In this document: positions 11,717-21,731 of the stretch, one piece after another
Layout: each line of letters begins with the position of its first letter
Numbering within the stretch: position 1 is the stretch's first letter
Origin: Bettongia penicillata ogilbyi
Lineage: Eukaryota; Chordata; Mammalia; Diprotodontia; Potoroidae
Length of the DNA stretch: 64,000 nucleotides
Reading direction: 5' to 3'
NCBI GenBank assembly: GCA_023548195.1
Contig: JAJHZJ010000399.1
Span: 8,313,100-8,377,099 of the forward strand
Translations under genes and position numbers: made by a program
The notes under the pieces: model-generated
Database searches by the model: none
Seen by the model: the letters and a program-made list of their open reading frames with translations, nothing else
What the model was told of the DNA's origin: nothing

Positions 11717-12256
11717 CTTTCTTTTTTTTTTAATCAAACTAATTAATGGTTTATCTGTTTTATTGTTTTTCCCTCATAAAACCATATTCTAGTTGTATTT
11801 ATTGATTCAATGGTTTCCTTACTTTCAATTTTATTAATCTTATTTGATTTTCAGTTTTTTCAGTTTGGTATTTTATTGGGGATTTTTTTTTATTTTCCTA
11901 ATTTTTAGTTGCATGTCCAATTAATTGATCTGCTTTTCTCTATTTATTGATAGAAGCAATTAGAGATACAAATCTTTCTCTAAGCTTTTTTTGTGGGATA
12001 ATTTGCCCCCATTCAATCTCCTCCATGTTTTTCCAATGCAATTTTCGTTCTACCCTTTTATTTTTGGGGGGGTATGATCCCATCAAAATCACCTTATATC
12101 CACACCCTCTGTCTACACATACTCCTAATTGCTCCTTAGAGTATTAAAAGTAAAGAGTTACAAATATCATCTTGCCATAGAGAAATATAAACAGTTTAAT
12201 CTTACTGAATTTCTTATGATTTTTTCTGTCTTATTTCTATTTTACCTTTTTATGTT

Positions 12257-12577
12257 TTAGTCTTGTATTTGGAAGTCAAATTTTTTATTCATCTCTCGTT
12301 TTTTAATTAGAAATGCTTGAAAGTCTTCTGTTTCATTAAATATCAATTTTTCTCCTAAAAGATTATATTTAATTTTTCTGGGTAGGTGATTCTTGTTTAT
12401 AATCCTAACTCCCTTGTCTTCTGGTATATCATATCCCAAGCCCTCTGTTTCTTCTGAGGCTTCACATGTAGCCATTTTGACATTATTGTCCTCTTCTAAG
12501 TTTATGCCTTCTAAGTCCTCTAAGCAACCATAGTTACTTTCTATAGTCAATTTCTTCTGTGGGGATTTTTTGCTCAT
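12257..12577 (-). pseudogene. L1 ORF1 with central deletion
   Basis: A 106-codon frame joins an L1 ORF1 N-terminus (start MSKKSPQKK, the same start as the ORF1 at 44150) to the extreme C-terminus (GEKLIFNETEDFQAFLIKK). The coiled coil, the RRM and most of the C-terminal domain are missing, yet the frame stays open across the join. The tail after FNET continues for about 23 residues. This shows the ancestral ORF1 end and contrasts with the early TAG in the two half-L1 copies. Confidence 0.7.
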
Positions 12578-12689
12578 TGTTTTCTGCCTTCTTTTTGTGT
12601 GTATGTGACTTGGTCTTTTTATATATGAGTTGAGCTCTGGTGCTGCACTGTCCCAAGTTCTTTGTGCTGGGACTCTGAGTCTTACTGCT

Positions 12690-13260
12690 GGCTTTCACTG
12701 AGCTTCAAGGTTTAGCTACTTGCTTGCTCTGGAGTACAGGCTTCCCTTCTGACTTGTGGTAGGGTGTGGGGCCTCCCTGTTGGTCTCCCCTGAATGTGGG
12801 GTTCCCCTACTGGCCTGCTCCAGGTGTAGGGTCTTGCTACTAGGTTGCTTTGGTCACAGAGATTTTCTGGTGACTTAATCTGAAAAGAGAAATATTGTTG
12901 CTGAAATGCCGTAGGGGAGGGGCCCTGCTCCTGGATTGCTATGGAAACAGAGTCTCTCTGGTAGTAGGCCTTGGAGGATTAATTTTGTTTCTGGTCTGCC
13001 CCACCGGGGCCCTCCTGCTGGGTTGCTATGGGAAAAGGGTCCCTCTGCTGATAAGTCTCAGGGGTGGGGTCTCTGTATTGGCCAGCCCTGGGATCAAGGC
13101 CTAGGTGGTGGCTTGTGCTGGGGAGTGGGGTACTGGGGTGTGACCTTGTTGTGCTACAGAGACTGCTCACTTGCCTAGGGGTCTGCTGGTTTGTAAGAGG
13201 GCAGGACCTCACTGGCAGACTGCCCCAGGCTTCCAGTGTTGCTGCAGGCCCCCTGCTGTG
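12690..13260 (-). repeat. Degenerate ~31-bp tandem units in an L1 5' UTR
   Basis: Related G/C-T blocks recur at near-regular spacing. Examples start at 12918 (GGGGCCCTGCTCCTGG), 12950 (AGAGTCTCTCTGGTAG), 12982, 13006 (GGGGCCCTCCTGCTGG), 13035 (AAGGGTCCCTCTGCTG), 13067 (GGGGTCTCTGTATTGG), 13096 and 13127. Spacings are about 24-32 bp, mostly 29-32. Similar blocks extend upstream from about 12765. The units sit in the 5' UTR of a minus-strand L1, so this is a monomer-like promoter-region array by position; activity is not shown. Confidence 0.7.
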
Positions 13261-13598
13261 AGTCTGGAGGCTGCTGTTGGTGCTCTTGGGTTTCACTCCT
13301 TTCCATGCCAGTAAATCAGACCCTTCCTACACAGCTGGTAGACTGCTTCCCCCGCTCCTAGACCAATTCTGAGGTTGTTTTCCAGTTGTTTAGAGGGGAA
13401 TTTGGGAAATTTTCAAAAGGTTCCTTCCTTACTTAGAAGTCCCAGTGCTTATATTTCACTAGTATTTCTTAAATTTATATACATAATATTTTTACAATAA
13501 TAACACAATAACTGTAACAGCAATAATTACAATACCTGATAAGTGTATTACAGAAATGCAAACTAAACATTAGATGAGATCTCAAGAGGGGGAAAAGC

Positions 13599-13670
13599 AA
13601 ATTGTCAACAATAAAGTCAATGAAAATGTATTAAGGAAAAAAGCATTTAGTAAACACCTACTATGTGCCA
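13599..13670 (+). repeat. Left arm of a perfect 72-bp inverted duplication
   Basis: Identical at 72 of 72 positions to the reverse complement of 15191-15262. The arm runs from unique sequence (AAATTGTCAACAATAAAG start) into the head of a dispersed repeat (CACCTACTATGTGCCA end). The dispersed repeat continues naturally past 13670, so this arm looks like the source. Confidence 0.95.
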
Positions 13671-13820
13671 AGCACTTTCCAAATCTTATTTCATTTTATT
13701 TTTATAACAACCCTGGTGGGTAGGTGGTTTTTTTATCCCCGTTAGATAGTTGAGGAAAATGAGGCAAAGAGATGTTGAGTGCCTTGTCCAGGTTCACACA
13801 GTTTAAGTGTCTGAGTCAGG
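13660..13820 (-). mobile_element. MIR/CORE SINE remnant
   Basis: Read from the tail, it shows AGCACTTTCCAAATCTTATT, ATAACAACCCTGGTGGG, GAGGAAAATGAGGCAAAGAG, CAGGTTCACACAG and CTGAGTCAGGGTCTGAA. The head is missing. Confidence 0.6.
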
Positions 13821-13824
13821 GTCT

Positions 13825-15070
13825 GAATTAAGCACTTACTATGTACTAGGTCCTTTGCTTAAGCACTAAGAATGCAGATACAATCAGAAAAAAAAGACAA
13901 TCCTTGCCTTCAAGAAGCTTATATTCTAATGGAAGAATGGAACTGAAAAGAATATGTGTGTGGAAGGGAGAAACCCCCAAGCTACCTGGCTGCAGAAGTG
14001 TGGCAGACAAAGCCATGTGTAGACAAGTCTAAAGTACAACCTGGAGAAGAATGAAAACATGGTTGCCCTGGGCATCCTCCTTAAAAAGGAGATTCTAGAA
14101 GGAACCAGCGCATCAGAGGGAAAGGCTGTTGGGAGAAGGGATAGAGGCATTTGTGGTGGCTTTAAAGGATAGCTTGGAGAAGGGTAGAGGAGGAGGAGAA
14201 TATTTCAGGTAATGGAAACTATGAACAAAGGCATGGAAGGAGGAAGAAATTTTTAAAAGGGGAATCTTCTGTTTTTGATATATACAGTTCATAAGAGATA
14301 AAGCTGTACAGAAAGGGTTACACAAAATTATAACTTTACAGTGATGGGTGATCAACTCTTTAAGGACAAGGTCGGTTTTCATTGTTTTTTGTATCCCTGG
14401 CAGCTAGCACATAGTAGGAGCTTAAGAAATGCCTTTTGGTTGATTGATTCCAAGCAGAGCATGTACATCAGCAGATCCATGGTTTTTGTCCATGTTATTT
14501 TAACTCTGTGATTTATTAGTGTGGGGGAACTAATGCAGACCAGCAACTTGTCTGTAATTTAGAATCACAGAGAGTTACCTGGGAAACTGAGGGGTTAAAT
14601 AACTCCTAATCTGAGGCAGGATTTAAACTCACATTTCCATGATCCCATGATGATGTTCCTGGCTGTCAGATAAGCCTATCTTCTACTATTCAATTCTGCC
14701 TTTTTGTATAAAAAGCATTCATCTGGCAAGAGTTTGAAGGATGAATTAGATAGAGGAGACACTGGATACTCTGAGGGACTAACAGATGAATCTGTTAAGA
14801 GACTATTGCAATAGCCCAGGTAAGGTATTGAGGCTCCATTCTGGATGGTGGCAAGAAGGAAGAAATAAAAGTTATAGGAGATACTACTAAGGCAGAATCA
14901 GCAACAAGCTAACTGCAGAACCATGGGCAAATAATTTCTTATCCCTGGGTGTCAGCTTCCTCATCTAGACGCTCTCTAAGATTCCTTTCTGCTCTATGAT
15001 CTTAGAAACCTATGAACAGTACTGGTTAATTGATTAAATACAAGGGAGAGAAGAGTCAAAGACAGTCCTA
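13825..15070 (+). mobile_element. Unclassified long dispersed repeat, interrupted
   Basis: It starts at AAGCACTTACTATGTACTAG, continues through AATCCTTGCCTTCAAGAAGC and GGCATGGAAGGAGG, and resumes at 14700-15070 with AGACTATTGCAATAGCCCAG and GTCAAAGACAGTCCTAAAGC. Related text recurs in the same block order at 54645-54960 and 62645-63215. A MIR-like insertion (CACATAGTAGGAGCTTAAGAA and onward, ~14385-14700) splits it. I do not recognise the family. Confidence 0.55.
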
Positions 15071-15081
15071 AAGCTCCTTTC

Positions 15082-15294
15082 TTTTTTTTTAGGCAATCTG
15101 GGTAAAGTGACTTGCCCAGCAGCATACTGCCAGTAAGTCTCTAAGGTCAGATTTGAACAGGTCCTCCTGACTCCAGGAGTGGCACATCTGTGGCACATAG
15201 TAGGTGTTTACTAAATGCTTTTTTCCTTAATACATTTTCATTGACTTTATTGTTGACAATTTATCCACTGTGCCACCTAGCCACTTTAATAGCC
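15082..15294 (-). mobile_element. SINE interrupted by a 72-bp insertion
   Basis: The tail side begins with a T tract (15082-15090), then AGTGACTTGCCCAG, GATTTGAACAGGTCCTCCTG and ACTCCAGGAG. The head side is ATCCACTGTGCCACCTAG. In intact family members these two parts are separated by only about 10 bp (CCCAGCACTCT-like). Here the 72-bp arm at 15191-15262 lies between them. Confidence 0.8.
15191..15262 (-). repeat. Right arm of the 72-bp inverted duplication
   Basis: An exact reverse complement of 13599-13670. The flanks on both sides do not match the source flanks. The left boundary repeats TGGCACAT (15180-15187 and 15191-15198), a possible microhomology. Confidence 0.95.
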
Positions 15295-15344
15295 GTAAAG
15301 TTTAAAATGTGGTGTGGCTACTGACAGAAAAAGTTAGGTCAGAA

Positions 15345-15565
15345 GAAAGTTTTAGGAGATCTGCATGTTGCTTTGCAAATATTACCTTATTTTATCCCCA
15401 CAACAATCCTTGGGAAAGGAGTACAGGTAAGGACTATTATTATCCCCACTTTATAGGTGGAGGAACTGAGACATGACTTGACCCAAGTTAATGTCCAAAG
15501 CAGGATTTAAACTCAGGTCTTCCTGACTCCATGTCTTGTGCGCTATCCACTGGGCCACCATATTA
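15345..15565 (-). mobile_element. CORE-SINE
   Basis: Read from its tail: GCTTTGCAAATATTACCTTA, CCCCACAACAATCCTTGG, TTATCCCCACTTTATAGG, AACTCAGGTCTTCCTGACTC and CGCTATCCACTGGGCCACC. It is nearly full length in this orientation. Confidence 0.75.
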
Positions 15566-16184
15566 GGAGATATCCTAAGCATAGCAAACTGAAATCCTCA
15601 TGAACCTCCTCAGGGAAGTGGTTGCAGTTTTTGCAAAACAATTGTGCTGAATTAGGGCACCAGCATCAAAGGAGATGCAAAGCACCTGCTGGTAGCCATT
15701 TGTTCATGGTATTTTAAGCCTCAACAGGAGGCAAATAGTTCCATGTGCCATACTCATCCCCTTTCCTTCCCACCCTCAGCACTAAAAATAAGTCTTCTAA
15801 AAGCAGCTTTGTCTTGCAGGTGTTCTATATACACACTATAGTTTGTATTTTATGTGGTTGAAGAAGAAGGGAGCTGTTGCTAGCAGTTCTGGCTTCACAT
15901 TTGTTTGTCAGGATACTCAGAAGCCTTAGAAGGCAGCATGTCACAAGGGACATATGGAATTTCTATTTCAATGAGGAAAATGAATTCAACTCAAGTAAAT
16001 TCTGGACACCAGTGATGCAGAGACATCCAACAGACAATCAGAAATACATACCATATTTTTCTAAAGCCCTCCTAGGGGAGAGAAATGTTTTCAAAAAGAA
16101 TTTTAAAGTGGGCCTTAACATAATAATGATACCCACATTGCACCATCCTTCAAGTCTAAAGCTATTTTAGTGACCCATCATTGA
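15566..16184. other. Unassigned intergenic DNA
   Basis: A 97-codon frame at 15877-16170 shows no recognisable domain and no splice context I can support. No repeat is recognised. Confidence 0.5.
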
Positions 16185-16189
16185 CAGAG

Positions 16190-16330
16190 GAGGCAGCAAG
16201 GCCTGGTAGTAACAACCATGACCTAGGAGTTCTAGATCTGGCTCTGCTATTAATTTATTATGTGACCCTAGGCATCCTCTCTCAGGACCTCAGTGTCTTC
16301 AGTTGTCAAATGAAGGGGTTAAGTTAGATC
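16190..16330 (+). mobile_element. MIR-type SINE
   Basis: Blocks: CTGGCTCTGCTATTAATTTA, TTATGTGACCCTAGGCATCC, then GACCTCAGTGTCTTCAGTTG. Confidence 0.6.
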
Positions 16331-16372
16331 ACAAGTTCATCTACTAACAGTTAGAAGGGATTTTAGATTATC

Positions 16373-16606
16373 TGAGGCAGCTGGGGTACAATGCCAGGCC
16401 TGAAATCAGGAAGACTCATTTTCCAGAGTTCAAATCTAGCCTCTGACATTTAGCTGTGTGACCCTGGGCAAGTCACTTAAATTTATTTGCCTCAGTTTCC
16501 TCATCTGCAAAATGAGCTGAAAAATGAAATGACGGACCTCTCCAGTTATCTCTGCCTAGAAAACCCTGAATGGGGTCACGAAGAAACAGATACAACTGAT
16601 AAAACA
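16373..16606 (+). mobile_element. tRNA-headed SINE with RTE-like tail
   Basis: The head is GAGGCAGCTGGGGTACAATG, then GAAATCAGGAAGACTCATTT and the B-box-like GAGTTCAAATC. The core is GTGACCCTGGGCAAGTCACT and CTCAGTTTCCTCATCTGCAA. The tail is ATCTCTGCCTAGAAAACCCT, GGGGTCACGAAGAAACAG and ACAACTGATAAAACAA. This is the same family as 4888-5114, in the opposite orientation. Confidence 0.8.
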
Positions 16607-17184
16607 ATCTTGATGGTTAGAGACGAAAGTCTGATTCCCTGGATTCCAAAACCAGCACTCTTACCATGACATTGTCCTTTCAGCTTAAAAAAGTTGTGAT
16701 GCTTCATAATTTATCTATTTTGAGTTGTCATTTTTTTTAGAAGAGGCAATGGGTGATACTTGACCAGGGATACCCTCTAGCTTAATCTTTTGGTGCTAAT
16801 GGCACATTTGTTAGACAGATGATAAGGATATTCCAGCAAACATGAGAATGGCTGTGTTTCCTTCCTATAAAATTAACTGGCCTATGTTTCTTATCATGGC
16901 CAGATTGCCATGAAAGCTTTATAAACAGTAGCTGACTGTCCACTGGGATATTGGGAAAATATGAGTGCCTCAGCAAGACCTAAGTGCTTTGATGTAATAA
17001 AAACTGCTTGATGGCCCCAACTATTTGAGACTTTTGCTTCTGTGTCATAGATTTAGAATTGGAAGGGGCATCACAGGCCATGTTACAGATGAGAAAGGTA
17101 ACTATTTACCCAAGTCTATCATAATGCCTTGCATATAATAGGTACTTAATACAGTACCTATTATACTCAAATAAAGGTTTTTGG
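16607..17184. other. Mostly unassigned, with a MIR/THER scrap
   Basis: A short fragment at 17045-17100 (CATAGATTTAGAATTGGAAG, TTACAGATGAGAAAGG) belongs to the MIR/THER type. The rest is not recognised. Confidence 0.5.
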
Positions 17185-17187
17185 TTG

Positions 17188-17395
17188 GGTTGTTGTGTCT
17201 GTCCTTCATTCTCAAAGAGGACTAGGACATCAGGAAGATGATAACTTGACTCGCGGTTGACTTTGATTTGAGTGAGGGAGGGCTGTGCAAGGTCACCAGC
17301 CCGACTTTCTCCTTCAGAGCTGTCTTGTCCAGTGACTAGATATTCATCAGGATGACTGGAGATGGCCCAGGATGTTATGGGAGTGAGGTAACACC
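17188..17395 (-). mobile_element. RTE-tail part of a SINE
   Basis: The reverse complement matches the tail half of the SINE at 46731-47047. Shared blocks on the plus strand here are TCTGTCCTTCATTCTCAAAG, TTGACTTTGATTTGAGTGAG, GGGCTGTGCAAGGTCACCAG and CCAGTGACTAGATATTCATC. The tRNA-like head is missing. Confidence 0.75.
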
Positions 17396-20279
17396 TATTC
17401 AGTGAATAGCCCTCTTTAAGAAGTGAGTCAAGGGATGGCCCCTTTAATTTAAAAAAAATCAAACTTAGAGGGGAAGACCCTCAGGGTTACTGGTCAAAAA
17501 AGAATCAGTTAAAATTTACATTCACTGAGCCAGAAGGACCCAAAAACTAGCCATTGAGTGGTGCTTGGGCAGGGACCTATTGTTGTCCAATCTATGAGCT
17601 CCAGAGTGAAATGGATTTAAGGCTTGGTTTTTAGTAGATACAAAAGAATAAAATTTGTTCAAGATTAACTAACCAAGAAATCATGAGAAGATTAGTTTTT
17701 CACTTATCAGTATTTCACTGCTTCTAACATTGAGAGTTTCTGGTTCAAGTTCGGCCTCTTTGGTCATCTTACCAGCACTCTCAGTATCAAGGATTCAATG
17801 CACTTTCTTTTGGTCAACATCTATATCTGTTTGGGGAGCATTTTCTTACAACGTTGTCCATTTGAATCACCAAAACACCAGGTCCTCAAGGATGGATGAT
17901 TTCAGGACTTGGAGGGGAAGGTCGCATGTGTATGCTCCCTCCACTGACACAAATCTCAATTCTGTTCTTTAGATGACCTTCACACCTTCATGAGTTGCTC
18001 TGGTCAAGAAAAATCACCACAGTTCAACCAATCTGTCAAGTGTGTAATGAATGAGGGGGAAAGAAGGAAAGAAAGAGAGAGGAAAAATGCAGTGAAAATT
18101 TTAATCACATTCTCCTGGTATAAAAATGTAAGTTTAATTTCTTGTGGTGGGAAAACCAAATATAAGATCACCAAAGAAGAGAGAGAAGAATTTGGCAAGG
18201 GTGAAGAGGCTTTCTGGAAATTCAGAAGCAGAGCCATAGGAAGCAGTTCTGGTGCTCCAGTTATGTATCCCAAAACCAGAAGATGTCACAAGAAAGGTTT
18301 CCTCACCTCAACTGTTTAAAAAAAATCAGTGGAATGGTACCTGAAGATGGAATTTTGGGGGAGACCTGAAGGAGAGACTATCAGATCATAACACTGATTG
18401 AAGGAGAAGACCCAGGAGAACAAAAAGTCATTTCTGGAAAGTTGCTTCTAGGGATGAGAACAAAGTAGAGCCAGACTGGGCAAAGGCTCATCCGAGATAG
18501 GGAGAAAACAACATCATCTGGGAGCTTCCCATTTTCAAGTATTATTCTTCAGTTGTTTTTATTTTGTATAGAAGTACAGGCATTGTCATTATATTTTTAG
18601 CACACTTGGACAAAGCTCTTCTTACCCCACCCTAGTTTTAACTCTGTAATGGATAGGGTCACTGCTCAAAATAGCACTCATTTTGCAATGGAGAAGCTCA
18701 TTCTTCTGAACTGTGGATACCCCTTGACTCATTCCCTAAACTCCTCAGGCCGTATACCTCAGAGCCTACTCTGGACCCTGGTTCAGGAACCCAAAATGTT
18801 GGAGAGGCTGGCAATCAGAGTTTTCTATGAACTCAAATTAAGTCTTAGTCCATGTGACCTTGGTGGGTAGACAAGGTGAATGGGTGAGATGGGTACAAAC
18901 AGAACACTAATCCAACCACCAAATTCTGCTCTTTTCCCACCCCAATCATCCTTTCATATTTCCTAAATTCCTTGCAAATGTTAAAATGTTCAGAAGATTT
19001 CTGGTAATCAATCCCAGAATATTAGGTTTGAGGTAAATAGCATTGATGACATTAATTCATTTAATTTCTCTTTCTTAGAGACTAGTGAATATGATATGCA
19101 AATCTATTTAGACAATATAGAATTGTGGAAAGCACTAGCAACTTTAGTACTTAACTTCGCTTAGCACTGAGCCATTGTAGCAAGAACCCCATGAAGGCTT
19201 ACTGTTTCTGGAATTGAATTGAATGACCAAGTTAAGCATTTTGAGAAAAATTCTATTTTGAATATTGCCTTGGGAAATAATTCTCCTGGTTGGGGACAGG
19301 GAGTTAATGGAAGATGACTTGTATTTCTCAGAAATAGGTTCCTCCTCAGCCCCAAGTGATACTTTTCATTTCATTTTGTATAAAACATTAACTTTTCTCA
19401 TGCAGTGAGAATTGAATATTTGACTATTGACTTTGAATATTGACTAGTTCCATTGTATCTCAATACATTGAGAAAGAGCAACAGGAACCCCAGGAATGTA
19501 AGGCCTGCCCCCACCTCCACCCCTTGAATCAGCAGCTGCTCCAAGACTTGGGCACCAAGCCTTTCAGTCTGAACTACTGGCAAAGAAGGCAGGCTTCCTT
19601 TTCTGTTGAATGAATGTCCAGCAGGGCTAATGCAAAGATCTAGGGAGTCTTTCATAAATTCATCAGCCTCCTGTTAAGTTCTTCAGTCCCAAAGGAAGCT
19701 AAATTTTAAAATAAATCCAAGGTTTTCAGAGTACTTTCAAGATGTACTCATCTTTAGGCAGCCTCACGGCCCTCCTTTCTTGGAGGCTCATTACATTGGT
19801 AGTGCAGAGACACCCAATCATTTTTAGACCTACTGTACCCCAGAACTCCTGAATTCAAGGGCTCTACTAGCCAGCTCCCCCTTAATAGCAGGGATTATAG
19901 GAATGAGTTACCTGCCCCGACATTATTTCATCATTCTAGGAACATCCTTGTGAGGTCAGGGAAAGAGTAAAGATTATTTTCATTTTATGAAAGCATTAAG
20001 CTACCATCAGGGTCACAGAAACTCCATAGATCAAGTTGGGCAAATTACAGTCATGACAAGTTTTTGGATAGAGCCTCTGCTGAGTGGGGAAGTCTTGGGT
20101 AAATACAGGGTAGAGTGAGAGGTAGCAGAGTTCAGTAGGTAGTATGGACATTTTCTACTCTTTCTCTGTTGCTGTTCTCTTCATCACCTCCTTTTTTATC
20201 CTCTCCTTTGCTGTTTTTAAAAGCAGAAAAACTAATGAACATGACCTCAAGGGCCACGGGAAAATAGGAAGTACAGAGA
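17396..20279. other. Unassigned intergenic DNA
   Basis: Nearly 2.9 kb with little recognisable repeat content apart from a weak MIR-like stretch at about 19920-20050. Open frames up to 118 codons show no family signature. It is one of the least repeat-covered blocks, so it is where conserved non-coding sequence would be easiest to test for. Confidence 0.5.
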
Positions 20280-20560
20280 ATCATAGACCTCAAATTGGAG
20301 AAAATCTCAGAGACAACCCCTAGAAATTCTGTCTAGTGACCTGGTACTAGGGATATTGGCTTGGCTTGTTTGTTGGAGGTCATGACAATATCAATAACAC
20401 TCCAATATGTCTACAGACTGATAGAGATCATTTAGTGCAAATCCATCACTTTATAGATGAGGAAGCCAAGGTCACACAGATAGTTCCTGGTAGAACAGAT
20501 CCTATAACCCCTTCAGTTGCTACATTCTTATTATTGGTACCTGAGGAAGGAAGGCTTTAA
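20280..20560. mobile_element. Fragments of MIR/THER-type SINE
   Basis: Two pieces: ATCATAGACCTCAAATTGGA at 20280-20330, and GATCATTTAGTGCAAATCCA then TTATAGATGAGGAAGCCAAG at about 20424-20490. Both are decayed. Confidence 0.5.
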
Positions 20561-21731
20561 CGCACAGGGTTCAAATGCCATGTTCTCCATGAAATCTACT
20601 CTGAGCACCTTCAATTTATTTTGATTGAGCATCCATATTTTTTTTAATTAATTAATTAATTTATTTAACTTTTTACATTCGTTCTCACAAAATTTTGGGT
20701 TCCAAATTTTCTCCCCTTTTATCCCCTCCCCCCACCCCAATACCCCAAGCAATCTAATTTTCCCTATCTCCAATCTGCCCTCTCTTCTGTCATCCCTCCC
20801 TTCTCTTGTCCCCATCTCCTCTTTTCTCCTGTAGGGCCAGATGACTTTCTATTCCTCATTAACTGTATGTCTTCTTTCCTAGTAGCAACAACAATACTAA
20901 ACAGTTGTTCCTAAAACTTTGAGTTCCAAATTCTCCCCATCCCTCCCTCCCCACCCATTCCCTTTGGGAAAGCAGGCAATTCAATATAGGCCATTTCTGT
21001 TTAGTTTTGCAAATGACTTCCCTGATAGTCGTGTTGTGTAAGACTAACTGGATTACCCTCCATCCTATCCTGCCCCTCATTGTTTCTCTTCTGTCTTTTG
21101 ATCCTGTCCCTCCCCGAGTGTTGACTTCAAATTGCTCCCTCCTCCCTTTGCCCTCCCTTCCATCATTCCCCCACCCTGCTTATCTCCTTCTCCCCCACTT
21201 TCCTATACTGTAACATAGGTTTTCATACCAAAATGAGTGTGCATTTTATTCCTTCCTTTAGTCAAATGTGATGAGGATAAACTTCTTGGTTTTTTTTTCT
21301 CAGCTCTCCTCTTTTTCCCTCCACTAAAAAGTCTCCTACTTGCCTCTTAAATGACATATAATTACCCCATTCCATTTCACCCTCTTTCCTCCCACTACAT
21401 TTCTCTCTCACCATTTACCTTAATTTCTTTTAAGATATGGTCCCCTCCTATTCAATTCTCTCTGTCTCTGTATGTGTGTGCATGTGTGTATGTGTGTGTG
21501 CGTGCATGCATGTACATATGTGTGTGTGGTCCCACCAACTACCCAGATACTGAAAAGTTTTGAGAGTTACAAATATTGTCTTTCCATGTAGGAATGTAAA
21601 CAGTTCACTTATGGTAAGTCCCTTAAGACTTCTCTTTGCTGCTTACTTTTTCATGCTTCTTCTCATTCTTGTGTTTGAAAGTCAAATTTTCTTTTCAGCT
21701 CTGGTCTTTTCATCAAGAATGTTTGAAAGTC

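Larger units (their letters stand above)
10050..11721 (-). mobile_element. Young L1 3' end with twin-priming inversion
   Basis: The minus-strand part (11578 to 10050) holds an open ORF2 C-terminus and a 3' UTR. The outer ~150 bp (11572-11716) is also L1 ORF2, but in plus orientation. The inverted piece ends at the residues KAAIT, and the minus part begins at YWLRNR, its near-neighbour in L1 ORF2, with only a few codons lost. That order, with the break-proximal end outermost, is the expected product of twin priming during target-primed reverse transcription. The target-site duplication is obscured by T-rich flanks. Confidence 0.85.
11722..13440 (-). mobile_element. Internally deleted L1 with 5' UTR
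   Basis: On the minus strand: 5' UTR (about 13440-12578), a deleted ORF1 (12577-12257), an inter-ORF spacer (12256-~11990), then a piece of ORF2 upstream of the RT core (~11990-11722). The N-terminal endonuclease part of ORF2 is absent. It could be the 5' part of the element at 8390-10049, split by the young L1 and a deletion. Confidence 0.75.

Noticed and set aside
15877..16170. 97-codon frame as a small gene
   Set aside because: No family signature, no splice or promoter context, and a length within chance expectation for this base composition.
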